Shown: piece by piece, positions 50,927 through 60,160 of the stretch
Layout of the letters: the number at the start of each line of letters is the position of its first letter
How positions within the stretch are numbered: position 1 is the first letter of the stretch
Source: Scatomorpha sp964367935
Lineage (GTDB): Bacteria; Bacillota; Clostridia; Oscillospirales; Oscillospiraceae
NCBI GenBank assembly: GCA_964367935.1
Contig: CAYIYZ010000006.1
Span: forward strand, 67,684 to 131,683
DNA: 64,000 nucleotides
Direction of reading: 5' to 3'
Program-made: the position numbers and the translations under genes
The notes under the pieces: generated by a model
What the model saw: the letters and a program-made list of their open reading frames with translations, nothing else
Told to the model about the DNA's origin: nothing
The model's database searches: none

Positions 50927-51202
50927 CTATATTGTTTTTGAAAATTGGTTTAGGGCAGAGATAAGTCTATCGATGGTCTCTTTCTCTTTACCGCTACTTA
51001 TACCGTCAAGCACACAGTGATGCATGTGCCCCTCCAGTATAATCTGCCCCGTCTTGTGCAAAGCAGACTTAATCGCACCTATCTGGATGAGGATATCCTC
51101 ACAAGGCTTATCCTCGTCCACCATCTTTTGTATACCACGCACCTGCCCCTCGATTTTTTTCAGGCGCTTACTAACCGCAGTCACGTCCATGCAATCTTTC
51201 AT
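50927..51202 (-). CDS. csoR: CsoR-family copper-sensing repressor
   Basis: 91 residues from the ATG at 51200-51202, with AAGGAGGAG upstream. KKIEGQVRGIQKMVDEDKPC then EGHMHHC provide the Cys-His-Cys set (C in DKPCEDIL, then His-x3-Cys) that binds Cu(I) in CsoR, not the four-ligand set of RcnR. It is co-transcribed with the ATPase and bound presumably at the operator just upstream. An ATG eight codons earlier lacks a suitable site. Confidence 0.9.
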   Translation of the reverse strand: MKDCMDVTAVSKRLKKIEGQVRGIQKMVDEDKPCEDILIQIGAIKSALHKTGQIILEGHMHHCVLDGISSGKEKETIDRLISALNQFSKTI

Positions 51203-51218
51203 ATGCTCCTCCTTTATT

Positions 51219-51235
51219 ATACCCATAGGGGGTAT
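51219..51235. promoter_or_regulatory. CsoR operator
   Basis: ATACCCATAGGGGGTAT is the G/C-tract inverted repeat typical of CsoR sites. It overlaps the likely transcription start of csoR. Confidence 0.85.
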
Positions 51236-51239
51236 AGGT

Positions 51240-51268
51240 ATAGTACCTCAAAGTTCGGCATCTGTCAA
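51240..51268 (-). promoter_or_regulatory. csoR-ATPase promoter
   Basis: On the minus strand TTGACA (51263-51268), a 17-base spacer and TACTAT (51240-51245). Transcription would start near 51233, inside the operator. Confidence 0.8.
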
Positions 51269-51298
51269 GAATTATTAGTAGTTTTGTACTATATTCTC

Positions 51299-51327
51299 TT
51301 GAAACGCCCTTGGAGCTATGCTAAAAT
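51299..51327 (+). promoter_or_regulatory. Promoter of the VOC-SLH unit
   Basis: TTGAAA (51299-51304), 17-base spacer, TAAAAT (51322-51327), about 41 bases before the start codon of the first gene. Confidence 0.8.
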
Positions 51328-51367
51328 ATTTGTGTCTTATGATAAAATTATATACGGAGGATTTTCA

Positions 51368-51685
51368 ATGTACAAGTTTTTACACATCGGAGTACCGACG
51401 ACGCAGGAGAAGGAGGGGGCGAGCTATGCAGAGGGTGTAGGGGTCTATGTGACCGACCCTGCGGCGAGCCCTTTTGCGATAGAGTATGTGCGTTTCATGC
51501 CGGGGACGATATTCCCCGAGGAAATGCAGCATGATATACATGTCGCCTTTGAGGTAGACTCCATAGACGAGCATATAAAAAACGCCGACTATGTGATAAC
51601 GCCGAAGACGGACGCAGGCGGCATGTACCTAAGTTTCATACGTAAAGACGGAGCGATAATAGAGCTCATAGAGATGAAGAAATAA
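51368..51685 (+). CDS. Small VOC/glyoxalase-fold-like protein
   Basis: 105 residues from the ATG at 51368, with a CGGAGG site. FLHIGVPTTQ at the start and DIHVAFEVDSIDEHIKNADY then GGMYLSFIRKDGAIIELIEM at the end follow the VOC (vicinal oxygen chelate) pattern, with a histidine and glutamate placed like metal ligands. At half the size of a full glyoxalase it would act as a dimer. It is encoded 18 bases before the SLH protein and may share its transcript. Substrate is unknown. Confidence 0.7.
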   Translation: MYKFLHIGVPTTQEKEGASYAEGVGVYVTDPAASPFAIEYVRFMPGTIFPEEMQHDIHVAFEVDSIDEHIKNADYVITPKTDAGGMYLSFIRKDGAIIELIEMKK

Positions 51686-51703
51686 AAAATAGGAGGAACA
51701 TAC

Positions 51704-54700
51704 ATGAAAATGAGCAAGAGATTGGTGGGCATACCCTTGGTGGTACTGTTAACGCTAATGCTGTCGGTAATGCTACTGACGACAAGTGCGTCGGCGTCAT
51801 CGTGGCCGGCGGATAGACCGGCAGAATTAGAAAATGCGACATGGACGGAACTGCCAAAAGATGATGGCACATTGGCAAGTGGCAACTATTACATATACGA
51901 TTATGATGGAGTTTATGAGTTGACAGAAAACCTCACCATCGGTGACGGTGTGACGGTCAACCTGCATCTAAACAATAACATCCTGATGGGCAGTTCGACA
52001 AATCCCGGCTCGGTTATCACCGTAAACGGTGGCGGTGTGCTTAATCTTTATGATGTTATTGATGACAATGACAACGACGGACACGAACCGACCGACAGAT
52101 ACTGGGATGTAAGTGCAAGTGCAATTGCAGACGGCACAGGTGGAGCGGACGACCTCGCCTTCACCGGCGGCGCAATCACGGGTGGCGATACGCCTAATGA
52201 TGTCTACGGTGGCGGTGTTAATGTTGTGGGCACAACTGAAGGCGGAATAGCTACTTTCACCATGCACGGTGGCAATATTGTCGGCAATAAGGCCTGGCAA
52301 GGTGGCGGCGTGAATGCACACTCAGATGGAGCAGGGGGCATTTTTACAATGAACTCCGGTAGCATTATCGGAAATACGTCAACTCAAAGTGGAGGCGGTG
52401 TGCGTGTTTTAAACTCCTCTTCCATTTTTACTATAAACGGTGGTAGTATATCAGGCAACAAAGCTGGTATGGAAGGCGGAGGTATTTATAATTACAGTGG
52501 AACACTTACCATGACAGCTGGGTCTATTACAGACAATACAGCCACAGGTAATGGTGGCGGAGTACTTGTAGTGAGTGCCGCCAACTTCAATCTAAGCGGA
52601 GATGTGACCATCACAGGTAACACGAAAGTAGACGGCACAACAGCAGATAATGTATATCTGTCTAGAAATAAAACTATCACGCTGACGGGCGCATTGGGCA
52701 ACAGTGCAGCTATCGGCGTGACGACAGAAACAGCCCCGGCAAGTGCGGCACCTGTAACCGTAGCAACGGGCGCAGGTGCAACGGAGGCAAGCCTCGCAAA
52801 ATTCACCTCGGACAACGACCAAGGCATACTTGCCTTTGACACTGACAAAATCGTCTTAAATGCGCACCAACGCCCGACGGACCATATCCAAAACGGTCTC
52901 ACAGGCAACGAAACATGGCAAGTGTTAGGCGAAGACCCCTCAACAATCGACTACTCTGACAACAACACAGCCTATGTTTACCTAAACGGCGATGTGGATT
53001 TAGCCTCAAACATCACGGTAGAGCGTGACCAAATCCTACATTTGCACCTAAACGATAACATCATAACGAGCAACTTCAGCGGCTCGATTATCTATCTGGA
53101 CTTCGATAGTGAGCTGTATCTTTATGACGTAGCAAGTGGCACGCAAAGGCACTGGGACGGAGATAGCATCGAAGCCGGCGAAAGCACGACTGACGGACAC
53201 TATAATTTCACCGGCGGCGCCATCACGGGTGGCTATGTGACACTCGGTGGCGCTGGTCTGAATATCAACGGTATCGCCACCATGAGCGGTGGCAACATCG
53301 TTGGAAACACAGCACCGCGTGGTGGCGGTGTGGCTGTGTTTAACACCGGCACCTTCAACATGTCCGGCGGCGCTATCATCGGAAACACTTCGCAGGTCTC
53401 CGCCAGCGACAACAGCAGCGGCAAGGGTGCCGGTGTATATGTACAAGGCACGTTCAAGGCAAGCGGTGATGTGACCATTATAGGCAACAAAAGAGTTGAT
53501 GGCTCGGTCATAAGCGAGAGTAACGTTTACTTAATTGAAAACAATACTTTTGAGTTAGGTTCTAATCTACCGGATGGTGCCACAGTCGGCATAACGACGG
53601 AAAGAACCCCGACAAACAAAGAAGATATGATCGTAGTATCAAATGCGTCGCCAAGCGACCTTGATAATTTTGTCTCTGACAACAACCAAGGCATACTCAG
53701 ATCGAATTATAATAGTGCCGGAGTTTATCTCAGAGGTCATGTTCCCACAGACAGTGTGGTTGACCTAAATGGTGACGAAGACTACTGGGATGATGGTGAA
53801 CTCTCAGGCAACGAAACATGGCAAGTGTTAGGCGCAGACCCCTCAACAATCGACTACTCTGACAACAACACAGCATATGTTTTCCTAAACGGTGATGCGA
53901 ATTTAGCCTCAAACATCACGGTAAGCAGTGGGCAAACTCTATACCTACACCTAAACGATAACATCCTAACGGGCGACGGCAGCGGCTCGGTTATCACCGT
54001 AAACTCAGGCGGTACGCTGTATATCTACGACGTGACAAGTGGCACAGCAAGATACTGGAACGGCACTGCGATTGTGACTACCGATGATGGCAACGACATC
54101 GCTTTCACAGGCGGCGCAATCACGGGTGGCAATAGCACCACAAACGGCGGTGGTATTAGCGTAGGCGGCACTTTCAATATGTACGGCGGTAATATCGTGG
54201 GTAACAAGGCATCTCCTAGCGGCGGAGTCGGCAGCGCCGGCGGTGGTATTAATGTCACCGGTGCTGTAACCATGCACGGCGGTAGTATCATCGGAAATTC
54301 GGCGTCCGGCGTTGGAGGCGGTGTGAGTATATCTACTGGTGGCACACTCAATCTGATTGACGGCACTATTAACAATAACATCGCAGACGCAGGCGGCGGA
54401 GGTGTGTATGTTGTTACCACCTTCAACATGTATGGCGGCAATATTCAAGGTAACAGCTCAGGTATCAATGGTGTTGGTGGCGGCGTGCTTGTAGAGACCA
54501 ACGGCACGTTTAATGCAAGCGGCGACGTAACCATCACAAGCAACACGGAGAGTCATGCTTCATACATAACCGCAAGTAATGTATACTTGCCAACAGGCAA
54601 CACCATCACGCTGACGGATGCATTGGGCGACATGTCTGAAATTCACGTAACCATGGAGAGTAGCGCTCGCCCTGTAGACGTAGCGGTGGGTGCGACGTCT

Positions 54701-57238
54701 CCGGCTTACACCATCACAAACTCTGACCTTGCGCATATAATCAGCGAAGTGGGGGAAACACATACGCTCAACAGCAACAGCAACAAAATCTACATCAAAG
54801 GACCGCAACCCACAGACCCAACAGGCAACGGTCTCACAGGCCACGAAACATGGCAAGTGTTAGGCGCAGACCCCTCAACAATCGACTACTCTGACAACAA
54901 CACAGCCTATGTTTTCTTAGCCGACGATGTACAATTAACCACAAACATCACGGTAGCCGATGGGCAGACCCTACACCTGCACCTCAACGACAAAGTCCTA
55001 AAGGGCACAGGCGACGGCTCGGTCATCACCGTAAACGGAACAGGTGAGCTATACCTCTACGACGTGACAAGCGGCACGACAAAATACTGGAACGGCACAA
55101 CGATTGTGACTGCAGATGATGGAGACGACCTCGCTTTCACCGGCGGCGCAATCACGGGCGGCACGGGGACATTACAAAACAACGGTTTTTATCGAGGTGG
55201 CGGCATTTTCAGCGAAGGCTCTGTCACCATGTACGGTGGCAACATCGTTGGTAACAAAATAATCGGCGTCTACACCGGTGGCGGCGGTGTGGCTGTCATA
55301 GGTTCTACTGCTGTCTTTAATATGAGCGGGGGTAGTATCGTAGGCAATACATCCGCTGGTGGTGGCGGTGTATATTTAGAGGGTTGGGCAGAAATGGATA
55401 TGAGCGGTTCTGCTTTCATTGGCTACAATGAGGCGCCTGCTTCCCAGGGCGGCGGCGTTTATATAAACGACGATTCAACCGTTACCATGCGTGGGGGCGC
55501 TGAAATCAGTCACAATACAGCAGGTCGAGGCGGCGGCGGTATATACATCGTCTCCGACGGCATATTGAATATGCAGGGCGGCTCTATCACAGACAACACG
55601 TCAGGTTGGGACGGTGGTGGCGGTGTGTATGTTTTGGCTACGATCAACCTAAGCGGTGACGTGCGCATTACAAACAACACCGAGGTCACAGCTGATGGCA
55701 CAACAGCAAACAATGTTTCTTTGGGCAGTAACAACACCATCACGCTGACGGACGAATTGGGCGCAAATGCCCAAATAGGCGTGACGACCGCAAGCGACCC
55801 GACTGCCGACAGTGCTGTAGACGTGGCGATGGGAGGAACGCCTTCGGCGTACACGATAACAGACGATGACCTTGCAAAATTCAGCTCCGACAACAATCAA
55901 GGTACACTTTCGCTTGACGCGACAAACAACAAAATCGTCCTCGGCGTGTATGTGCCGCCCTCGACCGGTGGCGGCGGATCGGGCACAACTGAGCCCGAAG
56001 TAGACGAGGATGGCACAGTCGAAACGACAGTGGACGTAAGCAGCTCCACGCAGGACGGCTCTACCACAGCGCAGGTGGACAAAGACGCTATAACCGACGC
56101 CCTCGAAAAAGGCACAGCGTCACTCGAGGACGCAAAGGAGGGCGAGACGGAGGCAAAACTTGTCGTCACCATAGACATTCCGACCACGTCCGACACAACG
56201 GAAGTCATCACGGAGCTCCCCATAGATAGCATGACGGAGCTGTCAGGCAGTGCGGCTGAGGAGCTGAGAGTTGAGAGCGATAAGGGCACGGTTACATTTG
56301 ACAAAACCGCTTTGGATTCAATCGCCAAGCAGGCTGAGGAGCTAAAAGAGACAGAGGACGATGTCCTAAAGCTCGTAGTCCGCAAGGTGGAGGACAAAGC
56401 AGAGCTCACAGATGAGCAACAGGAGATAGTAGGCGAGAGCCCCGTGTATGAACTGTACCTCGAAGTGGGCGGCAAGCGTATCACCGATTTCGGCGGCGGC
56501 ACAGTGACCGTCGAAATTCCCGAAGCTCTGCGCACTGAGGATGCTGAGAACCTCAAGGTCTACTTCGTAGACGACGAGGGTAAAATCTATGCTGTGGCGG
56601 CAACCTACGATGCGGAAGCAGGCACGGTCACCTTCGTGACCACGCATTTCTCGTATTACCTTATCACCACGCAAACCATGTTTGTAACACTACCTTTCAC
56701 GGACGTGAGTGCAGAGGACTGGTTCTATGAAGCTGTGCAGTATGTTTATCAGACAGAACTTATGAGTGGCACATCGGAGACGACCTTTGAGCCGAATTTA
56801 GGCACGACACGAGCCATGATAGTGACCATATTGTATCGCTTAGAGGGCACACCCGAAACAGCGTACTCGAATGTGTTTGAGGACGTTGCGGATGGTATGT
56901 GGTACTCCGAAGCCGTCATATGGGCGGCGGAGAACGGTGTGGTAACAGGCTACGGCAACGGCATGTTCGGTCCCGACGATAATATCACTCGTGAGCAGCT
57001 TGCGGCGATGCTCTACCGTTACGGTGAGTATAAAGGCTATGACCTTAGCGCAACGGCTGACATTACGACTTTCGTAGACGGTGATACCGTATCCGATTGG
57101 GCGACTGTGAACATGCAGTGGGCTATAGGCAGCGGTCTTATCACGGGTAGGGGTGAAAGCACCCTCGCACCGACTGAAGGCGCCACGAGAGGTGAACTCG
57201 CCACTGTACTCATGCGTTATCGTGACTTCGTTAGATAA
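51704..57238 (+). CDS. Very large SLH surface protein with repeated beta-helix modules
   Basis: 1844 residues. A signal peptide (LVVLLTLMLSVMLLTTSASA, cut near residue 30) is followed by four modules of 300-345 residues starting near 38, 401, 702 and 1046. Each opens with a 'TWQVLG.DPSTIDYSDNNTAY'-like segment or its diverged form, continues with LHLNDN..TG..GSVITV and carries rows of short repeats such as FTGGAITGG, GGNIVGN and GGSI.GNT, which predict a right-handed beta-helix. A PPSTGGGGSG linker leads to an acidic domain (about 1425-1660), and three SLH domains (from about 1665, 1730 and 1790) anchor it to cell-wall polymer. Likely an exposed adhesin or glycan-binding protein. Confidence 0.93.
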   Translation: MKMSKRLVGIPLVVLLTLMLSVMLLTTSASASSWPADRPAELENATWTELPKDDGTLASGNYYIYDYDGVYELTENLTIGDGVTVNLHLNNNILMGSSTNPGSVITVNGGGVLNLYDVIDDNDNDGHEPTDRYWDVSASAIADGTGGADDLAFTGGAITGGDTPNDVYGGGVNVVGTTEGGIATFTMHGGNIVGNKAWQGGGVNAHSDGAGGIFTMNSGSIIGNTSTQSGGGVRVLNSSSIFTINGGSISGNKAGMEGGGIYNYSGTLTMTAGSITDNTATGNGGGVLVVSAANFNLSGDVTITGNTKVDGTTADNVYLSRNKTITLTGALGNSAAIGVTTETAPASAAPVTVATGAGATEASLAKFTSDNDQGILAFDTDKIVLNAHQRPTDHIQNGLTGNETWQVLGEDPSTIDYSDNNTAYVYLNGDVDLASNITVERDQILHLHLNDNIITSNFSGSIIYLDFDSELYLYDVASGTQRHWDGDSIEAGESTTDGHYNFTGGAITGGYVTLGGAGLNINGIATMSGGNIVGNTAPRGGGVAVFNTGTFNMSGGAIIGNTSQVSASDNSSGKGAGVYVQGTFKASGDVTIIGNKRVDGSVISESNVYLIENNTFELGSNLPDGATVGITTERTPTNKEDMIVVSNASPSDLDNFVSDNNQGILRSNYNSAGVYLRGHVPTDSVVDLNGDEDYWDDGELSGNETWQVLGADPSTIDYSDNNTAYVFLNGDANLASNITVSSGQTLYLHLNDNILTGDGSGSVITVNSGGTLYIYDVTSGTARYWNGTAIVTTDDGNDIAFTGGAITGGNSTTNGGGISVGGTFNMYGGNIVGNKASPSGGVGSAGGGINVTGAVTMHGGSIIGNSASGVGGGVSISTGGTLNLIDGTINNNIADAGGGGVYVVTTFNMYGGNIQGNSSGINGVGGGVLVETNGTFNASGDVTITSNTESHASYITASNVYLPTGNTITLTDALGDMSEIHVTMESSARPVDVAVGATSPAYTITNSDLAHIISEVGETHTLNSNSNKIYIKGPQPTDPTGNGLTGHETWQVLGADPSTIDYSDNNTAYVFLADDVQLTTNITVADGQTLHLHLNDKVLKGTGDGSVITVNGTGELYLYDVTSGTTKYWNGTTIVTADDGDDLAFTGGAITGGTGTLQNNGFYRGGGIFSEGSVTMYGGNIVGNKIIGVYTGGGGVAVIGSTAVFNMSGGSIVGNTSAGGGGVYLEGWAEMDMSGSAFIGYNEAPASQGGGVYINDDSTVTMRGGAEISHNTAGRGGGGIYIVSDGILNMQGGSITDNTSGWDGGGGVYVLATINLSGDVRITNNTEVTADGTTANNVSLGSNNTITLTDELGANAQIGVTTASDPTADSAVDVAMGGTPSAYTITDDDLAKFSSDNNQGTLSLDATNNKIVLGVYVPPSTGGGGSGTTEPEVDEDGTVETTVDVSSSTQDGSTTAQVDKDAITDALEKGTASLEDAKEGETEAKLVVTIDIPTTSDTTEVITELPIDSMTELSGSAAEELRVESDKGTVTFDKTALDSIAKQAEELKETEDDVLKLVVRKVEDKAELTDEQQEIVGESPVYELYLEVGGKRITDFGGGTVTVEIPEALRTEDAENLKVYFVDDEGKIYAVAATYDAEAGTVTFVTTHFSYYLITTQTMFVTLPFTDVSAEDWFYEAVQYVYQTELMSGTSETTFEPNLGTTRAMIVTILYRLEGTPETAYSNVFEDVADGMWYSEAVIWAAENGVVTGYGNGMFGPDDNITREQLAAMLYRYGEYKGYDLSATADITTFVDGDTVSDWATVNMQWAIGSGLITGRGESTLAPTEGATRGELATVLMRYRDFVR
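52904..52980 (+). repeat. Module-start repeat, copy 1 in the SLH gene
   Basis: About 77 bases nearly identical to 53807-53883 and 54839-54915, differing at two to three positions. Encodes GNETWQVLGEDPSTIDYSDN and onward. Spacing to the next copy is 903 bases. Confidence 0.9.
53807..53883 (+). repeat. Module-start repeat, copy 2 in the SLH gene
   Basis: Encodes GNETWQVLGADPSTIDYSDN and onward, in frame with the other copies; 1032 bases to the next copy. Confidence 0.9.
54839..54915 (+). repeat. Module-start repeat, copy 3 in the SLH gene
   Basis: Encodes GHETWQVLGADPSTIDYSDN and onward. All spacings are multiples of three, so recombination between copies would remove or add whole modules in frame. 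Confidence 0.9.
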
Positions 57239-57272
57239 ATCATAATTTTAGGGTTTCCTAGCACAACATTTT

Positions 57273-57302
57273 AGGGGTGCTCCGATAAATCGGAGCACCC
57301 CT
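57273..57302 (+). repeat. Duplicated terminator hairpin, copy 1 (left of 203-bp element)
   Basis: A 30-bp perfect palindrome, AGGGGTGCTCCGAT-AA and complement. It is repeated exactly at 57506-57535. It is unrelated in sequence to the hairpin duplicated at 32733-32999. Confidence 0.92.
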
Positions 57303-57505
57303 TAGCCTGTCGAAAAACAGGTTTTTCGACAAAAGGGGGTTCTCGGCTTGCGAGCCTCGAGCGGAATCGGAGGCGTGTACACGCCCCGCCGCCGATAAAA
57401 TCTAACATTTTTCTAAAATCAGACCAGGCAACTCGCCGTGATTTTAGAAAAATCTTTGCTCGGCAAAGGACGAGGATTCTTAACTATAACTTCTTTGACA
57501 GACTG
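57303..57505 (-). mobile_element. 203-bp structured repeat element, copy B
   Basis: The reverse complement aligns with 32765-32967 end to end without gaps. The 15-bp inverted arms, the CTTTGC/GCAAAG hairpin (loop CGA here, AGA in copy A) and the terminal GTCGAAAAAC hairpin are kept. In the third stem the pair T-A of copy A is G-C here, a compensatory change; one other pair in that stem is lost (C opposite T). It lies between the convergent SLH and kinase-like genes. No gene is seen in 57239-57563 apart from this element and the hairpins. Confidence 0.85.
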
Positions 57506-57535
57506 AGGGGTGCTCCGATAAATCGGAGCACCCCT
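57506..57535 (+). repeat. Duplicated terminator hairpin, copy 2, followed by T run
   Basis: An exact repeat of 57273-57302. This copy is followed by CTATTTTT, so it is probably the original terminator of the SLH gene, and the left copy the duplicate. Confidence 0.92.
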
Positions 57536-57563
57536 CTATTTTTCGATATGCATAGCTTGAAAT

Positions 57564-58169
57564 TTATTTTCTTAAACTTAGTGCAAGTAAGATGACCTCA
57601 ACCGCTCCCTTTACGCCTACTTCCGATGTATCCACACACAAATTGTAGTTTTTCATATCCTCGCAATTTAGTCCCGTATAATGCGCATGGTATTTCGCCC
57701 GTGTTTTATCTACAGCCAAGATTTCCTTTATCATACCCTTCTCACCTTTCGAGCTTCTGTCTTCCGGCACCGCCTCAAAACAACGCTCTACACGAAAGTC
57801 CATATTCGAGGAATAAATAAAAACTTTGAATGGATTTAGCTCTCTTAAAACGTAGTCAGAGCATCTTCCTATAAACACCGCATCACCTTTTTGCGCTGAT
57901 TGCTTAATGATCTTGTTCACTGCAATCTGTAGTTTGTCGGAAGGTGATTGCTGGAAAGTCGTAAAAGTTCTCCCAAAGGTATATCCATAGTTTCTTGTTG
58001 CCTTTTCATCATATAGATTTATACCGCTCCCCACCATGCCTGTTTCTTCCATGATAGCATTTAGTAATTCCTTGTCGTAATACGCACAATCTAAAGCATC
58101 GGCAAGCCTTTTCCCCACTTCCCTACCACCACTGCCAAACTGTCTATTGATCGTAATTAGCTTTTTCAT
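57564..58169 (-). CDS. Cytidylate kinase-like protein
   Basis: About 201 residues. MKKLITINRQFGSGGREVGK contains the GSGGREVG P-loop variant typical of the cytidylate-kinase-like family common in Clostridia, followed by YYDKELLNAI. The true substrate of these family members is not established. I chose the ATG at 58167-58169 because the TGAGGAG site is 4 bases away, versus 1 base for the preceding ATG. It is the third gene of the unit with MATE and TetR genes. Confidence 0.85.
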   Translation of the reverse strand: MKKLITINRQFGSGGREVGKRLADALDCAYYDKELLNAIMEETGMVGSGINLYDEKATRNYGYTFGRTFTTFQQSPSDKLQIAVNKIIKQSAQKGDAVFIGRCSDYVLRELNPFKVFIYSSNMDFRVERCFEAVPEDRSSKGEKGMIKEILAVDKTRAKYHAHYTGLNCEDMKNYNLCVDTSEVGVKGAVEVILLALSLRK

Positions 58170-58196
58170 CATTCTCCTCACTCTCGTAAATCACTT

Positions 58197-58781
58197 TTAG
58201 CCCTCTTCTACAATCAGACTTTCCGTAAACATTTCCCACACTTTGTGATAGTCCATATCTTTGCCATAGCGTATAGCTGTTTCAATTCCGTCAAGACAAA
58301 CGTCATAGAAGCTAATATACACTTCTCTGTTATATTTGCTCACATCAAAAGCACCTACCTTTTCGCCGTGCTCAATCAGTAATGCATTTCTTTCTCTCAC
58401 ACTTTGAATATAACGCTTTTCTTCCTCTCTAACTGACTCTAAACGTTCACTCTGAATGTAAAGCTCTGCTACAATTTTACCAAATTTTTTATTATTTTGG
58501 CAATAGTCAATACGCTCAACACCTATATCCATGAACAGCTTCTTATATTCCTTTATTGTGTGGACATCTTGTATTTTCTCTGAAATATCACAAGTTTTGG
58601 GCAGGTACTCATCTACAAGCGTAAGAAATAACTGCTCTTTATTTTTGAAAAAGTAATATAGCGAGCCCTTATTAATTTCTGCTTTTTCACACACTGCGGC
58701 AGTAGACGCCTTATCATAGCCCACCTCTGCCACTAAGTCATACATCGCATCTAATATGCGTGTTCTTGTGTCATTTGCCAC
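58197..58781 (-). CDS. TetR-family transcriptional regulator
   Basis: 194 residues. The DNA-binding N-terminus is RILDAMYDLVAEVGYDKAST AAVCEKAEINKGSLYYFFKN, the standard TetR helix-turn-helix; the C-terminal ligand domain is not classifiable by eye. It follows the MATE gene by 11 bases, so it likely senses a substrate of that pump and represses the operon at the inverted repeat near 60136-60153. Confidence 0.92.
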   Translation of the reverse strand: MANDTRTRILDAMYDLVAEVGYDKASTAAVCEKAEINKGSLYYFFKNKEQLFLTLVDEYLPKTCDISEKIQDVHTIKEYKKLFMDIGVERIDYCQNNKKFGKIVAELYIQSERLESVREEEKRYIQSVRERNALLIEHGEKVGAFDVSKYNREVYISFYDVCLDGIETAIRYGKDMDYHKVWEMFTESLIVEEG

Positions 58782-58792
58782 AATCCACCTCT

Positions 58793-60121
58793 TTAATATC
58801 CATATACTTTCCTATACTTCTTTAACAGAAGAATAGACACTATCACTGACAACACCTCTGCTATCGGAACCGCAAGCCACACGCCCGTTGTTTTGAGCAA
58901 GGGCGGCAATATCAGCAACATTCCCATTATGAACACAAAGGTCCTCAGAAATGAAATCAGCGCAGATATTTTGCCGTTTGAAACTGAGGTAAAAAACACA
59001 GAAGCATATATGTTCATGCCCGAAAACAAAAAACCTACCATAAAAATTCTGAAACCACTCCTCGCTATACCAAAAGCTGAATTATCCGGTGATAAAAACA
59101 AGGAAATTATATTATCCGAAATCAAGAAGCAAAGAGCTACTATTATCGCTGAACCAATTATCACAAATTTTGTAGATATCCAAAACACACTTTTTGTTTG
59201 CTCCCTATTCTGTTCGCCGTGTGCATAACCGAAAATCGGTGCAACACCCGCTCCGAATCCGATAAAGATAGAGTTTAGCAAAAACTGTGTCTGTCCGTTT
59301 ACACTGGCTGCCGCAATGCCGTCATTACCTGCAAGATTTCCCAGTATGATATTAGTTGTTGCCGCTGTCGCCGCTACCGCTAAGTTAGTTACCATTTCCG
59401 ACGACCCGTTTGCTAGCGTATTTAACAAAAACCCTTCATGCCTTTTCGGCTTAACAAAGTGCAACACCGAGTCTCTATGAGTAGCAAAGTACCAAATGAA
59501 AAATCCGGCAGGTACAAAGTTTGCCACAAACGTTGCAGCTCCCGCTCCAACTATGCCCACACCCACTACGCCAATTAAAGTATAACTTGTGACTACAGAG
59601 CTGAGGCCGCCAAGAGACACAAACAGAAAGCCTAAGGTAGGCTTTCCTATCGTAACAAAAAAGTACTGTGCGTATATATTTATAAACATAAAAATTAAGG
59701 TCGGTGCATAAGACATCAAATAAGCTTCACTAAGTTCGACTATATCATCTGTTGCGCCAAGTAATGTGACTATCTCTGTTCTGAATATGACCGCGAGAGC
59801 AGCTAGTACTACCCCCGTCACCACTCCCACTATTGTAATGGTAGAGAAATTCTGCCGTGCCTTTTCCGGCTCACCTGCGCCTATGTTTGCCGATATAATC
59901 GCATTCGAACCCGTAGCATACATAATAGATATCGCCAATGCTATTGCTGTTACCGGGAACACTACACTTGTAGCTGCCAAGGCATCCTCGCCTACAAACC
60001 TTGAAAGAAAAATGCTGTTTACCATGCCGTAAATCGCTATGAACAACATCATCACCACACTTGGCATAGTGAATATCAGTAGTGACTTTGACGTGAATTT
60101 TTGAGAAATTGAGTTTTGCAT
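58793..60121 (-). CDS. MATE-family multidrug efflux transporter
   Basis: 442 residues from the ATG at 60119-60121, with a GGAGGTTA site. About twelve membrane segments; typical stretches are TMPSVVMMLFIAIYGMVNSI, LSRFVGEDALAATSVVFPV and GFGAGVAPIFGYAHGEQNR. MATE pumps exchange Na+ or H+ for cationic drugs. It is the first gene of the MATE-tetR-kinase-like unit. Confidence 0.93.
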   Translation of the reverse strand: MQNSISQKFTSKSLLIFTMPSVVMMLFIAIYGMVNSIFLSRFVGEDALAATSVVFPVTAIALAISIMYATGSNAIISANIGAGEPEKARQNFSTITIVGVVTGVVLAALAVIFRTEIVTLLGATDDIVELSEAYLMSYAPTLIFMFINIYAQYFFVTIGKPTLGFLFVSLGGLSSVVTSYTLIGVVGVGIVGAGAATFVANFVPAGFFIWYFATHRDSVLHFVKPKRHEGFLLNTLANGSSEMVTNLAVAATAATTNIILGNLAGNDGIAAASVNGQTQFLLNSIFIGFGAGVAPIFGYAHGEQNREQTKSVFWISTKFVIIGSAIIVALCFLISDNIISLFLSPDNSAFGIARSGFRIFMVGFLFSGMNIYASVFFTSVSNGKISALISFLRTFVFIMGMLLILPPLLKTTGVWLAVPIAEVLSVIVSILLLKKYRKVYGY

Positions 60122-60135
60122 ATAACCTCCTAAAC

Positions 60136-60157
60136 CCGTTCTTAACCGAACGGTCAA
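60136..60157. promoter_or_regulatory. Probable TetR operator
   Basis: CCGTTC-TTAACC-GAACGG (60136-60153) is an inverted repeat with 6-base arms next to GGTCAA, in the leader just downstream of the -10 box of the MATE promoter. Confidence 0.65.
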
Positions 60158-60160
60158 CTA

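Noticed and set aside
55897..56556. A 219-codon serine-rich open frame antisense to the SLH gene
   Set aside because: It is a composition effect of the repetitive acidic coding strand; the SLH frame is continuous with clear domains.
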